Shown: positions 7,872-15,831 of the stretch, in pieces
Position numbering within the stretch: position 1 is the first letter of the stretch
Layout of the letters: each line of letters opens with the position of its first letter
From: SP5GCR1 sp965199685
GTDB lineage: Bacteria > Pseudomonadota > Gammaproteobacteria > Poriferisulfidales > Oxydemutatoraceae
Length of the DNA: 64,000 nt
Direction of reading: 5' to 3'
NCBI GenBank assembly: GCA_965199685.1
Contig: OZ241323.1
Span: 1,426,001-1,490,000, forward strand
The notes under the pieces: model-generated
Seen by the model: the letters and a program-made list of their open reading frames with translations, nothing else
Told to the model about the DNA's origin: nothing
The model's database searches: none
Made by a program: the position numbers and the translations under genes

Positions 7872-8365
7872 CGGCAATTGCACTGGGTGCAAACTTAGGG
7901 TCGCCTATTACCACCTTGAGCGCAGCGATTAGAAAAGTCGCCTGCCTACCGGCGAGCAGATTAATCGCCCGTTCAAGTGTGTATCGCAGTTGCCCACTAG
8001 GGCCGTCAAGACAACCCGACTATATCAATAGAGTGATACTGATAGAAACTTGTTTGGCACCGCTTGCATTGCTCAACTACTTGCAAAACATAGAACAAAA
8101 ATTCGGACGACGACGAGGCGTGCGTCAGGGATTACGCTGGGGACCTAGAAACATAGATCTGGACATCATCGCTTACGGGAATAAATCTATTCGTAGCAAA
8201 AATCTAACTATCCCTCACCAATCTGCCGACAAACGCCTCTTCGTACTTAAACCACTTGCCGAAATCGCCCCTCGACTATCGCTTCCGGGCAAAGGAAAAG
8301 TCTGCGATCTATTAGCTATGCTGGGGGATGACAAAACATGTCGTAGAATTGGCAATGCCGAATAA
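7865..8365 (+). CDS. folK: HPPK (6-hydroxymethyl-7,8-dihydropterin pyrophosphokinase)
   Basis: 166-aa enzyme transferring pyrophosphate from ATP to 6-hydroxymethyl-7,8-dihydropterin in folate synthesis. Recognised by IALGANLGSP at the N-terminus, RRRGVRQGLRWGPRNIDLDI (the substrate and metal-binding RWGPR-DLD segment) and the IPHQ-x(5)-R-x-FVL-PL-EIAP block. It overlaps pcnB by 7 bp and the kinase gene downstream, so translational coupling is likely. Confidence 0.95.
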   Translation: MLAAIALGANLGSPITTLSAAIRKVACLPASRLIARSSVYRSCPLGPSRQPDYINRVILIETCLAPLALLNYLQNIEQKFGRRRGVRQGLRWGPRNIDLDIIAYGNKSIRSKNLTIPHQSADKRLFVLKPLAEIAPRLSLPGKGKVCDLLAMLGDDKTCRRIGNAE

Positions 8366-9023
8366 GAAGAGCATAGACTATCTCGTTATTGAAGGCCCTA
8401 TTGGGGTCGGCAAAACGAGTATCGCACGCAAACTCGCAAACGATTTCTCCGCAGAACTATTGCTTGAACAAGTAGACGAAAACCCGTTTTTGCAACAATT
8501 TTATAAAGATATTAAAAAATTCTCTTTGCCCACACAACTATATTTTTTGCTGTCGCGTGTAGAAGCACTGCGAAAGTTACAACAAAGAGATATATTTAGT
8601 TCTATGATAGTGAGCGACTTTTTACTGGAAAAAGATCAACTATTCGCCCGTCTTTTGTTAGACGACAAGCAGTTTGATCTTTACCGGAAAATATACCACA
8701 ACCTACAAGTCCCAAATGTCAAAGCCAATTTAGTTGTTTATCTACAAGCACCAGTGTCGGTATTGATGGAGCGTATAAGAAAACGTGGGCGAGCCTTTGA
8801 ACAGACTATAGATGAAGAATATCTCAACCATCTGAACAACGCATATCTGGATTTCTTTTACCATTATGAAAAATCTCCAGTATTGATCGTGAACACCGTA
8901 GATGTTGACTTTATAAACGATAAAGATGAATACTATAGACTTAAAGAGCATATTCTGAATATAGAGGCGGCAAAGTATTACTATAATCCGGCTCCCTATG
9001 AATTAAAGAAACATGGAAAATAA
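8355..9023 (+). CDS. deoxynucleoside kinase family protein
   Basis: About 222-aa P-loop kinase of the deoxyguanosine/deoxyadenosine kinase (dNK) family. VIEGPIGVGKTSIA is the Walker A motif, VSDFLLEKDQLFA the catalytic Asp region, and ERIRKRGRAFEQ the arginine-rich lid. It would phosphorylate a deoxynucleoside for salvage. The ATG at 8355 is preferred because the family starts only a few residues before the P-loop; the earlier ATG at 8328 has its purine run abutting the codon. It sits between folK and panB, overlapping both by 11 bp, an arrangement common in Gammaproteobacteria. Confidence 0.88.
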   Translation: MPNKKSIDYLVIEGPIGVGKTSIARKLANDFSAELLLEQVDENPFLQQFYKDIKKFSLPTQLYFLLSRVEALRKLQQRDIFSSMIVSDFLLEKDQLFARLLLDDKQFDLYRKIYHNLQVPNVKANLVVYLQAPVSVLMERIRKRGRAFEQTIDEEYLNHLNNAYLDFFYHYEKSPVLIVNTVDVDFINDKDEYYRLKEHILNIEAAKYYYNPAPYELKKHGK

Positions 9024-9810
9024 TCGCAACAGCAAGATAACCTTGACTACTTTGCAACAAATGAAAGCATCGCATCAGCCGATTGCCTGCCTCACCGCAT
9101 ACGATGCTTCTTTTGCTCGCATCATAGATGATGCTGGTGCCGATCTAGTGTTGGTCGGAGATTCTTTAGGGATGGTCATACACGGTCATGCAACGACCGC
9201 TAAGGTGACCATGGACGATATGGTCTACCATTGCCGATGTGTTGCTCCCCATCTAAAACGTGCATTTTTCGTTGCCGATATGCCTCTAGCAAGCTATTCC
9301 TCGATTGACTTAGGCTTGCAAAATGCGACTCGCTTGATTGATGAGGGAGGTGCCGAAATGGTAAAACTTGAACTTGTATCGGATACCAGCGTAGAAGTAA
9401 TACGAGCACTCGTAGATAAAAAAATACCGGTGTGCGCACATATTGGTTTCTGTCCGCAAACAATTACCGACACCGACTCTTCTTGCACTTCCACCAAGCC
9501 GAAAATAGACAATGACATGGTGCTAAAACAAGCGGATGATTGCATCGCAGCAGGTGCCGATTTGTTATTGGTCGAATGTGCCTCTAAAAACTTGGGCAAA
9601 CAGATCAGCTCAATGAGTGATGTGCCGGTCATCGGCATAGGATCAGGAGCTGATTACGACGGGCAAATTCTCGTAATGCACGATGTTTTAGGAATTAGTA
9701 ACCATCCGCCGAAATTTGCCAAGAATTTTCTAACCGGCAGAGATTCCATAGCGGCGGCATTCATCGCTTATATACAAGCGGTCAGAACAAAACATTTTCC
9801 CAAACCTTAA
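9013..9810 (+). CDS. panB: 3-methyl-2-oxobutanoate hydroxymethyltransferase
   Basis: 265-aa ketopantoate synthase of the pantothenate/CoA pathway, transferring a hydroxymethyl group from methylene-THF to 2-oxoisovalerate. Diagnostic segments are CLTAYDASFARIIDDAGAD, VGDSLGMVIHGH, the ADMPLASY metal/substrate region and AHIGFCPQT. Full family length. It overlaps the kinase gene by 11 bp and is followed after 12 nt by panC, the next enzyme needed. Confidence 0.96.
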   Translation: MENNRNSKITLTTLQQMKASHQPIACLTAYDASFARIIDDAGADLVLVGDSLGMVIHGHATTAKVTMDDMVYHCRCVAPHLKRAFFVADMPLASYSSIDLGLQNATRLIDEGGAEMVKLELVSDTSVEVIRALVDKKIPVCAHIGFCPQTITDTDSSCTSTKPKIDNDMVLKQADDCIAAGADLLLVECASKNLGKQISSMSDVPVIGIGSGADYDGQILVMHDVLGISNHPPKFAKNFLTGRDSIAAAFIAYIQAVRTKHFPKP

Positions 9811-9822
9811 ACTCGTTTTACC

Positions 9823-10683
9823 ATGCTTATTGCCAGAGATATTATGCAAGTGCGCGAACAAATAGCACAATGGCAGAAACAATCACAAAGTATTGCTTTC
9901 GTGCCGACGATGGGGGCATTGCACGAAGGGCATTTTAAGTTGCTTGAGCGAGCACACGATGCTGCCGATAAAGTGGTAGCGAGTATTTTTGTCAACCCCG
10001 TGCAGTTTGACAAGATTGAAGACCTGCAAGCCTATCCTAGAGACGAAGCACGAGACATTGAGGCATTAAAACGTTTTAAGGTAGAACTTACCTTTGTGCC
10101 CACATTGGAAGAGATGCACAGCGCAGATTTATCATCAGGCGTACGGGTTATAGCCGGCAGTTTATCGGATGATTTATGCGGTGCTTTCAGACCTAAACAC
10201 TTTGACGGCGTAGCAACCATCGTCGCTAAACTATTGAACATATTTCAACCTGATGTGATCCTGTTGGGACAGAAAGATTACCAACAACTTTGTATCGTCA
10301 GAGAGCTGGTACATAATTTATCGTTTGACACCGAAGTACTATCAGTGGAAACGGTGCGGGCTGCCGATGGTTTGGCGTTGAGCTCCCGAAACGCATATCT
10401 TTCCGAACACGAGAGAAAACAAGCACCCGCCTTATACCGGAGCTTGAAACAAATCGCGTATCATATAAAACAAGGCAGAGGCGACTTAGAAAATTTGAAA
10501 AAAGAAGCTACCACACTGATGGAGACTGAGGGCTTGAACATCGAATATATAGAAATTAGATGCGCACATTCGCTCAAAGTCCTACACCAAAAGCAATTTC
10601 CTCTAGTTATACTCGCGGCTGCATGGTTAGGGAAAGCTCGTCTAATAGATAATATACTCATGACCGACGAACACACTTTTTGA
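9823..10683 (+). CDS. panC: pantothenate synthetase
   Basis: 286-aa ATP-dependent ligase joining pantoate and beta-alanine. FVPTMGALHEGH (HIGH-like motif), SIFVNPVQF, GQKDYQQL and the KMSKS-like LSSRNAYL segment are all present. It ends the + strand run; the next gene is convergent. The 56-bp gap to that gene shows no clear terminator. Confidence 0.96.
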   Translation: MLIARDIMQVREQIAQWQKQSQSIAFVPTMGALHEGHFKLLERAHDAADKVVASIFVNPVQFDKIEDLQAYPRDEARDIEALKRFKVELTFVPTLEEMHSADLSSGVRVIAGSLSDDLCGAFRPKHFDGVATIVAKLLNIFQPDVILLGQKDYQQLCIVRELVHNLSFDTEVLSVETVRAADGLALSSRNAYLSEHERKQAPALYRSLKQIAYHIKQGRGDLENLKKEATTLMETEGLNIEYIEIRCAHSLKVLHQKQFPLVILAAAWLGKARLIDNILMTDEHTF

Positions 10684-10739
10684 TACTGTAAACCTTATCA
10701 ATAGTTCTCCAAATTTAATTGCACACCAAGCGATATTCA

Positions 10740-11483
10740 TCACCTTGTTCGCACCTTTTGTCCACCATCGTTTAACATTTGCTCCAATTCAGATTTGTGT
10801 TTAAGCCAATGACTCCTCAATAACTCATATTGATCTATATGATCGTATAGCTCCTCGTCTATGATTGACTTAGCTTTAGGGTATTTAGAATATATTTCAT
10901 ACAAGGAGCTTTTTTGATTAGGCCTAGGCTCCGATTGAAAGAAGTATTTCTGTATCTCTTTTGATAAACCCGGACACGCTATCTTTGTCTCCAACGCTTT
11001 GATATCCTCAATCAAATGTTCATATCTAATGCAAAAATCAATGACTAACTTACCGTCTATATGAATAGGTCCATATAGAAAGGAAGCAATCCACCCTGAT
11101 TCTTTAGCTCTTCTTTCAATCCACTTTCCAAAGGCCGGTATGGTCACTTTTTCAGTCTCTTTTATATCAAAATATTTAGAAATCATTCTATCGTAAAGAT
11201 TTCGTATGGTAGCTATCTTCGTATAACTTTCCCAGATGTCTATCGGAATATTATTTTTTATGACGGTCGCACGATGATGTTGCTTGTATTTACGATATCC
11301 GCCCTCTTTAACATTCTGCTCTCCACAATATCCTAAAGACTCTCTTATTTTATCCTGCTTACGCCCTAGCTTAGTTATTACATCCTCAGGCCCACAATAC
11401 TTGGAAAGTGCCATCTCAAACGACGTACTTGCAGTTTTCTGTACCCTTATATATATAATTTTTAGTTTATGGGAAATAATCAT
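10740..11483 (-). CDS. sulfotransferase family protein
   Basis: 247-aa protein with the features of PAPS-dependent carbohydrate sulfotransferases (Sulfotransfer_2-like). IIYIRVQKTASTSFE near the N-terminus is the 5'-phosphosulfate loop. ATIRNLYDRMISKYF (about residues 90-105) is the 3'-phosphate-binding R/S segment, and RYEHLIEDI (about 155) is the usual third block. No signal peptide. It is a single gene on the opposite strand between panC and the molybdoenzyme, visibly AT-richer than both, which suggests acquisition. The acceptor is unknown; a surface glycan is plausible given the glycosyltransferases elsewhere in the window. An incomplete hairpin element lies just upstream (11506-11527). 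Confidence 0.75.
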   Translation of the reverse strand: MIISHKLKIIYIRVQKTASTSFEMALSKYCGPEDVITKLGRKQDKIRESLGYCGEQNVKEGGYRKYKQHHRATVIKNNIPIDIWESYTKIATIRNLYDRMISKYFDIKETEKVTIPAFGKWIERRAKESGWIASFLYGPIHIDGKLVIDFCIRYEHLIEDIKALETKIACPGLSKEIQKYFFQSEPRPNQKSSLYEIYSKYPKAKSIIDEELYDHIDQYELLRSHWLKHKSELEQMLNDGGQKVRTR

Positions 11484-11505
11484 TTTAATGGATACTTAGG
11501 TAAAC

Positions 11506-11549
11506 AGAACCGCCGTTTGTGCAACAGTCTAAAACAGCAATTTTGCTGT
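11506..11549. repeat. partial hairpin element plus short stem-loop
   Basis: agaaccgccgtttgt-gcaaca matches the left half of the 2905-2960 element, but the right arm is missing. It is followed by a small perfect stem-loop, acagca-attt-tgctgt (11534-11549). This is the only hairpin-element trace seen outside the first 3.3 kb. Confidence 0.5.
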
Positions 11550-11605
11550 GTCCTATAATTGTACATTACATTTCCACGCTAGGCTCAACATTTCCAAGAT
11601 GATAG

Positions 11606-11633
11606 TTCCATATTCGTAATTTATCAGTATAAT
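11606..11633 (+). promoter_or_regulatory. candidate promoter of the molybdoenzyme gene
   Basis: A consensus -10 hexamer TATAAT lies at 11628-11633, with only a weak -35 (TTCCAT) about 16 nt upstream. Another TATAAT is at 11554-11559. The ATG at 11667 has a GGAGG ribosome site. The call rests on motif matches only. Confidence 0.3.
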
Positions 11634-11666
11634 AATTTCCTAAATATCATACGTGGAGGTATTGAC

Positions 11667-13973
11667 ATGACATTAAGTACAAAATTTGAAGCACCCGAAG
11701 GACATTCATATCATCATATGTGTTGTCCGCACGACTGCCCCGACACTTGTTCTATTTTGGTAACCCGAAACGACAAAACCGGTAAAGTCGTCAGAGTGCA
11801 AGGTGACCCGACTCATCCTATCACCAAAGGCTATCTTTGCAACAAAGTAAATCACTATATTGAATTAGTTTATAACGATAATCGGGTTCTCTACCCACAC
11901 AAACGAGTAGGACCCAAAGGCCCTAACGCAAAATTTGAACGCATTAGTTGGGACGAAGCTTTGGATACGATTACCGACAGCATGAAAGAAGTCATATCCG
12001 AATACGGTTCCGAAGCTGTGCAACCCTACTCCTATTCGGGAACACTTGGCATGCTCGGCTATTGGGGCATGGATCAACGTTTCTGGAACAAAATGAATGC
12101 CGCTAGATTGGAGCAATCGATCTGTATTTATGCAGCAATGTGGGCAGGCATTTATACCTACGGCATTGCCAACGGTCCTTCTATACACGAAGCGTGTTCG
12201 GAGGCGGAAGTCATTATATTATGGGGAACTAATTTGGTTAGCACTGGTGTCCATGCGATACCCTTCATACAAAAGGCTCGCAAACGCGGTGTCAAACTAA
12301 TCGTCATAGACCCGCGCGTGACGCGCACCACGATGATGGCAGATTGGCATATACAACCACGTCCTGGCACCGACGGTGCATTGGCTTTAGGGATGATGAA
12401 GCTCATCGTTGACGAGGGTTTGCACGATTTAGATTTTCTAAAAGAGCAAACTGTAGGCTGGGAAGAATTCCTAGAGAAGAAGCTACCCGACTATCCGCTT
12501 GATAAAGTAGCAGAGATTACTGGGTTAGATGCCGACACGATTAAAAAGCTGGCTTTAGAATACGGCAGTACGAAGAAAAGCTACATTCGTGCAAATTATG
12601 GCTTGAACCGCCACCAAAACGCAGGACAAATGTGTCGTTCCATTTTGGTGTTGCCTTGTATCACTGGTGCATGGCGCGAGAAATGCGGTGGTGTCGCTTT
12701 CGGCACATTGGAAGAAATGTGGCTGAAATTTCCGTTAGGCAAACTACAACGTCCAGACTTAGGAAACCGTGCCGAGAAGCGTATCGTCAATATGGTGCAG
12801 ATTGGACGAGCGCTAGCCGACGATATTGGTGCAAACGAAGAGAAACTTGATCCTCCGATTAAGCATTTATTCGTATATAACTCGGATCCGGCAAACTGTG
12901 CACCGAATTCCAATAATGTGCGCAAAGGACTGATGCGAGATGACTTGTTCGTTGCGGTACACGATACTTTTTGGACTGATACATGTAAATACGCCGATAT
13001 CGTGATCCCTGCCGACACCCAATTTGAGCGAGCTGATTTGCATGCCGCTTACGGACATTATTACTTCAATATGAACAAGCCGATCATAGAGCCTCTAGGT
13101 GAAAGCGTACGTAATACTGAGATGTTCCGTATGCTCGCAAAGAAAATGGGCTATGTTGAGGCAGGCGATAATGCATTCACGCAAACCGACGAGGACATGA
13201 TGAGGGAAATCGTAGACGATACCGAAAATCCCTTGATGGAAGGTGTCACCTATGAGGAACTTGAGAAAAACGGTTGGGCTAGAGGTAGCGTAGAATCCGA
13301 ACGTCGTGACTTCCTGAACAAAGGTTGGCCGACCGAAAGCGGCAAAATAGAAATCTACAGCAAGACTTTAGCCGACCAAGGACAAGATCCTCTACCCACC
13401 CACAACCCTGAGGTTGAAGGACAAGAGGACCACGAGCGTCGCAAAGATTATCCAATACAAGTAATCAGTAGCGCAACCCATTACTTCATAGGTGATTCGT
13501 TCCAATCGGTGCCGCGCCTACAAGCGATGATGTCGCGCCCTACCGTGGAATTAAACCCCAAAGATGCAAAAGCACGCAATATCAAAGACGGTGATTTAGT
13601 ACGTTTGTATAACAATCGCGGTGAGACCTTTTGTTATGCGGTAATCGTAGACGGCTTGTTGCCCGGTGTTTGTGGAACTCAAAAACAATTCAAGGGAAGC
13701 CATACTCCGGGCGGTGTCAACGCAAACGGATTGAACTCCGAGATGTTGACCGACTTTGGCATGAGCCCGTGTTTTTATTCGGTGCTGGTGGAAATAGAGA
13801 AAGCCGAGGCGGCGGATAAATTAACTGCACAAAAGTTAAAGCAAATGGGAGGAGAAACCGGCTATATCAAAGCATGGCGTTCCGACCCGCGCAATCAAGA
13901 TGCCAAAATGAGTGATGAAGACATTATTGCGTATGCAAAATCGCAAAATCCACAAGCATTTACGGAGGTTTAA
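11667..13973 (+). CDS. molybdopterin (bis-MGD) oxidoreductase catalytic subunit
   Basis: 768-aa member of the DMSO-reductase superfamily. The N-terminal [4Fe-4S] site is C20-x3-C24-x3-C28 (CPHDCPDTC) with C58 in GYLCNK. It continues with the molybdopterin-binding domain (EVIILWGTNLVSTGVH, LIVIDPRVTRT, RPGTDGALALGMM) and the C-terminal dinucleotide-binding domain (TVELNPKDAKARNIKDGDLV). There is no Tat or Sec signal, so the enzyme is cytoplasmic. It is not a recognisable nitrate, formate or DMSO reductase; the CPHDCPDTC subgroup is poorly characterised. The next gene, starting 1 nt after its stop, encodes a flavin/iron-sulfur reductase that probably exchanges electrons with it. MGD cofactor synthesis is represented by the mobA-mobB fusion at 37955. 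Confidence 0.88.
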   Translation: MTLSTKFEAPEGHSYHHMCCPHDCPDTCSILVTRNDKTGKVVRVQGDPTHPITKGYLCNKVNHYIELVYNDNRVLYPHKRVGPKGPNAKFERISWDEALDTITDSMKEVISEYGSEAVQPYSYSGTLGMLGYWGMDQRFWNKMNAARLEQSICIYAAMWAGIYTYGIANGPSIHEACSEAEVIILWGTNLVSTGVHAIPFIQKARKRGVKLIVIDPRVTRTTMMADWHIQPRPGTDGALALGMMKLIVDEGLHDLDFLKEQTVGWEEFLEKKLPDYPLDKVAEITGLDADTIKKLALEYGSTKKSYIRANYGLNRHQNAGQMCRSILVLPCITGAWREKCGGVAFGTLEEMWLKFPLGKLQRPDLGNRAEKRIVNMVQIGRALADDIGANEEKLDPPIKHLFVYNSDPANCAPNSNNVRKGLMRDDLFVAVHDTFWTDTCKYADIVIPADTQFERADLHAAYGHYYFNMNKPIIEPLGESVRNTEMFRMLAKKMGYVEAGDNAFTQTDEDMMREIVDDTENPLMEGVTYEELEKNGWARGSVESERRDFLNKGWPTESGKIEIYSKTLADQGQDPLPTHNPEVEGQEDHERRKDYPIQVISSATHYFIGDSFQSVPRLQAMMSRPTVELNPKDAKARNIKDGDLVRLYNNRGETFCYAVIVDGLLPGVCGTQKQFKGSHTPGGVNANGLNSEMLTDFGMSPCFYSVLVEIEKAEAADKLTAQKLKQMGGETGYIKAWRSDPRNQDAKMSDEDIIAYAKSQNPQAFTEV

Positions 13974-13974
13974 T

Positions 13975-15096
13975 GTGAGCAATCCAAACACCAACTTTTA
14001 CGACCCTGTTCAACAACTGGCCCGTATACCCTACCCCGACAAAACGCTTTACGGCGGCCGGGCAATAACCAACCAATGCACGGTCAAAAGCATTAAGAAA
14101 CTAACTTACGATACTTGCGAGTTGGTTATCAAAGCCGAGGAAGGTTCGCAACCGATAGCGCGTAGCGCAGGGCAATATGCAATATTGAAGGTAGACGGCA
14201 TTGAAAAACCACGTGCATATTCCTTTGCACGCTCTCCGAAATGCGAAGATGCAGGCGAATATTCATTTTTTATACGCCAAGTGCCAGGAGGGCAGTTTTC
14301 AAGCTGGTTGTTTGACACCGACCGTAGCGGGCAACCGATCACCGTTCAAGGGCCACTTGGGAAATTCGGCGTAGACCCATCTGACTTACAAATGGTTTGT
14401 ATTGCTGGAGGTAGCGGCATGAGTGCTATCTTCGCACTGCTTGAAGATAGTTGCTTTAGACAAATACAGAGAAATGTATTGTTCCTATACGGCGCACGCG
14501 CCCAAAAAGACCTCTATTGCCTTGAAGAAATCAAAGCATTACAAGAAAAATGGCATTCGGATTATCAATTTGAGTTTGTTCCGGTGTTGTCCGAAGAACC
14601 AGAAGACAGCGACTGGCAAGGTGCACGCGGTATGGTGACAGACTATCTAAAGAAAAACTACTTGGATGCAGGAAAAGTATCGTTGGCGGAAGCCAAAGCC
14701 TATTTCTGCGGACCACCACCAATGATAGATGCAGGCATTGTAGTATTAACTGACCTTGGGATGTCAACAAACGATATCTATTACGATAAATTCGAAGACA
14801 TCAGATCACCAGTGCCAGTAGTTGATAATGCAACCTGCGTGTTATGCGACGAATGTCTTTTCGTCTGTCCTATACCCAAATGTATTATTGAGGCATCAGA
14901 TTTGCGTCAAGACGGCGACGGCATGGTCTACGAAGAGGTAGATCCCTACAAGACATCAGGTCTCTATTACAATACCTTGTATATAGATCCCAAGCAGTGT
15001 ATACGTTGCTACGCTTGTGTGGATGCTTGTCCAGCCGGTGCAATAGACCCTAAAAATCCCACAATACCTCAAACAATACGTCGTATCAATAATTAA
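13975..15096 (+). CDS. ferredoxin-reductase-type FAD/NAD protein with C-terminal 2[4Fe-4S] domain
   Basis: 373 aa. The start is GTG at 13975, not the in-frame ATG at 13912: a GGAGG site (13964-13968) precedes the GTG and the longer frame would lie inside the upstream gene. Residues about 25-130 form the flavin domain (RAYSFARSP binds FAD), and about 130-270 the NAD(P) domain (CIAGGSGMSAI, AYFCGPPPM). The C-terminus has two ferredoxin motifs: CVLCDECLFVCPIPKC and CIRCYACVDACPAGA. Oxygenase reductases of this fold usually carry a plant-type 2Fe-2S domain; an 8Fe ferredoxin tail is unusual. It likely passes electrons between NAD(P)H and the adjacent molybdoenzyme (inference). The direction is unknown. 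Confidence 0.85.
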   Translation: MSNPNTNFYDPVQQLARIPYPDKTLYGGRAITNQCTVKSIKKLTYDTCELVIKAEEGSQPIARSAGQYAILKVDGIEKPRAYSFARSPKCEDAGEYSFFIRQVPGGQFSSWLFDTDRSGQPITVQGPLGKFGVDPSDLQMVCIAGGSGMSAIFALLEDSCFRQIQRNVLFLYGARAQKDLYCLEEIKALQEKWHSDYQFEFVPVLSEEPEDSDWQGARGMVTDYLKKNYLDAGKVSLAEAKAYFCGPPPMIDAGIVVLTDLGMSTNDIYYDKFEDIRSPVPVVDNATCVLCDECLFVCPIPKCIIEASDLRQDGDGMVYEEVDPYKTSGLYYNTLYIDPKQCIRCYACVDACPAGAIDPKNPTIPQTIRRINN

Positions 15097-15133
15097 GGGT
15101 AGAAACGCGATCTAGCATGTGTAGGGGCTGACT

Positions 15134-15167
15134 TATAATAGTCTGCCGCTATACTTCAATGTATAAT
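15134..15167 (+). promoter_or_regulatory. two TATAAT boxes before the J-domain gene
   Basis: Consensus -10 hexamers lie at 15134-15139 and 15162-15167 in the 96-bp gap between the reductase and the J-domain gene. No good -35 is seen for either. They suggest the J-domain/VWA pair can be transcribed separately from the molybdoenzyme operon. Confidence 0.3.
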
Positions 15168-15192
15168 AGCCGAGTAACTTCAAAGTTCGGTC

Positions 15193-15831
15193 ATGTATAT
15201 TTTTTTGACTATCGCTGCAATCCTTGTTTTGCTACTGCTTATCCGTTGGATTAGACTACAACCTAAGGAAAATCGCTGGCGTTATTATCTGTATTTGCTG
15301 ATTGCCTTGCTGGTGGGCATGGCATTAACTGGCAGATTGCACTGGTTCGTAGCCGCCGGTGGAGTTGCCATACCTTTTATAATGAAGCTGTTCACTTTTC
15401 TGCGCTGGACACCCTTCGTATTCGGTTTGTATCAAAGATTCAAGTCTGTTAAATCAGGTTATGGTGCGTTCAAATCAGCGAATGCTTCACCCGCGATGGT
15501 GCAGAACTTATTGCATCGCTTGGCTTCTCTCAATGAACGGGAAATGCGGGTTCTGATAGAAGTTTTGAAAAAAACGGATCCACAAGCAGCGAGCTTTGTA
15601 GAAGCGTACTTTAAGCGACGGCCCCACAGTCGGCAGCAGAATGCCTCTCCCTCAAATATCACAAGCAAAGAAGCCTATAAGATTTTAGGCCTTGAAGCCG
15701 GTGCAACACGAGAGCAAATCATAGACGCACACCGAAAATTAATGCAAAAATTTCATCCCGATCGTGGCGGCACAGCATATATGGCAGCGATGATCAACGA
15801 TGCGAAGCGCGTCCTACTAGAACAGCTATGA
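15193..15831 (+). CDS. membrane-anchored J-domain protein
   Basis: 212 aa. The N-terminal third is hydrophobic (segments around residues 2-18, 30-48 and 52-75). A short helical region follows (LLHRLASLNEREMRVLIEVL). The C-terminal J-domain (about 155-212) keeps the HPD tripeptide (KFHPDRGG) that stimulates DnaK. It resembles small DjlA/TIM14-type J-proteins, which recruit Hsp70 to a membrane site. Its stop overlaps the start of the VWA gene (ATGA), so the two products are translationally coupled and may act together. Confidence 0.8.
   Translation: MYIFLTIAAILVLLLLIRWIRLQPKENRWRYYLYLLIALLVGMALTGRLHWFVAAGGVAIPFIMKLFTFLRWTPFVFGLYQRFKSVKSGYGAFKSANASPAMVQNLLHRLASLNEREMRVLIEVLKKTDPQAASFVEAYFKRRPHSRQQNASPSNITSKEAYKILGLEAGATREQIIDAHRKLMQKFHPDRGGTAYMAAMINDAKRVLLEQL

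Noticed and set aside
12596..13018. A 140-codon antisense open frame within the molybdoenzyme gene
   Set aside because: Shadow of a strongly supported coding region.
13912..13974. N-terminal extension of the flavin/ferredoxin reductase from an upstream ATG
   Set aside because: These codons lie within the end of the molybdoenzyme gene; GTG at 13975 has a strong GGAGG site and gives a normal N-terminus.
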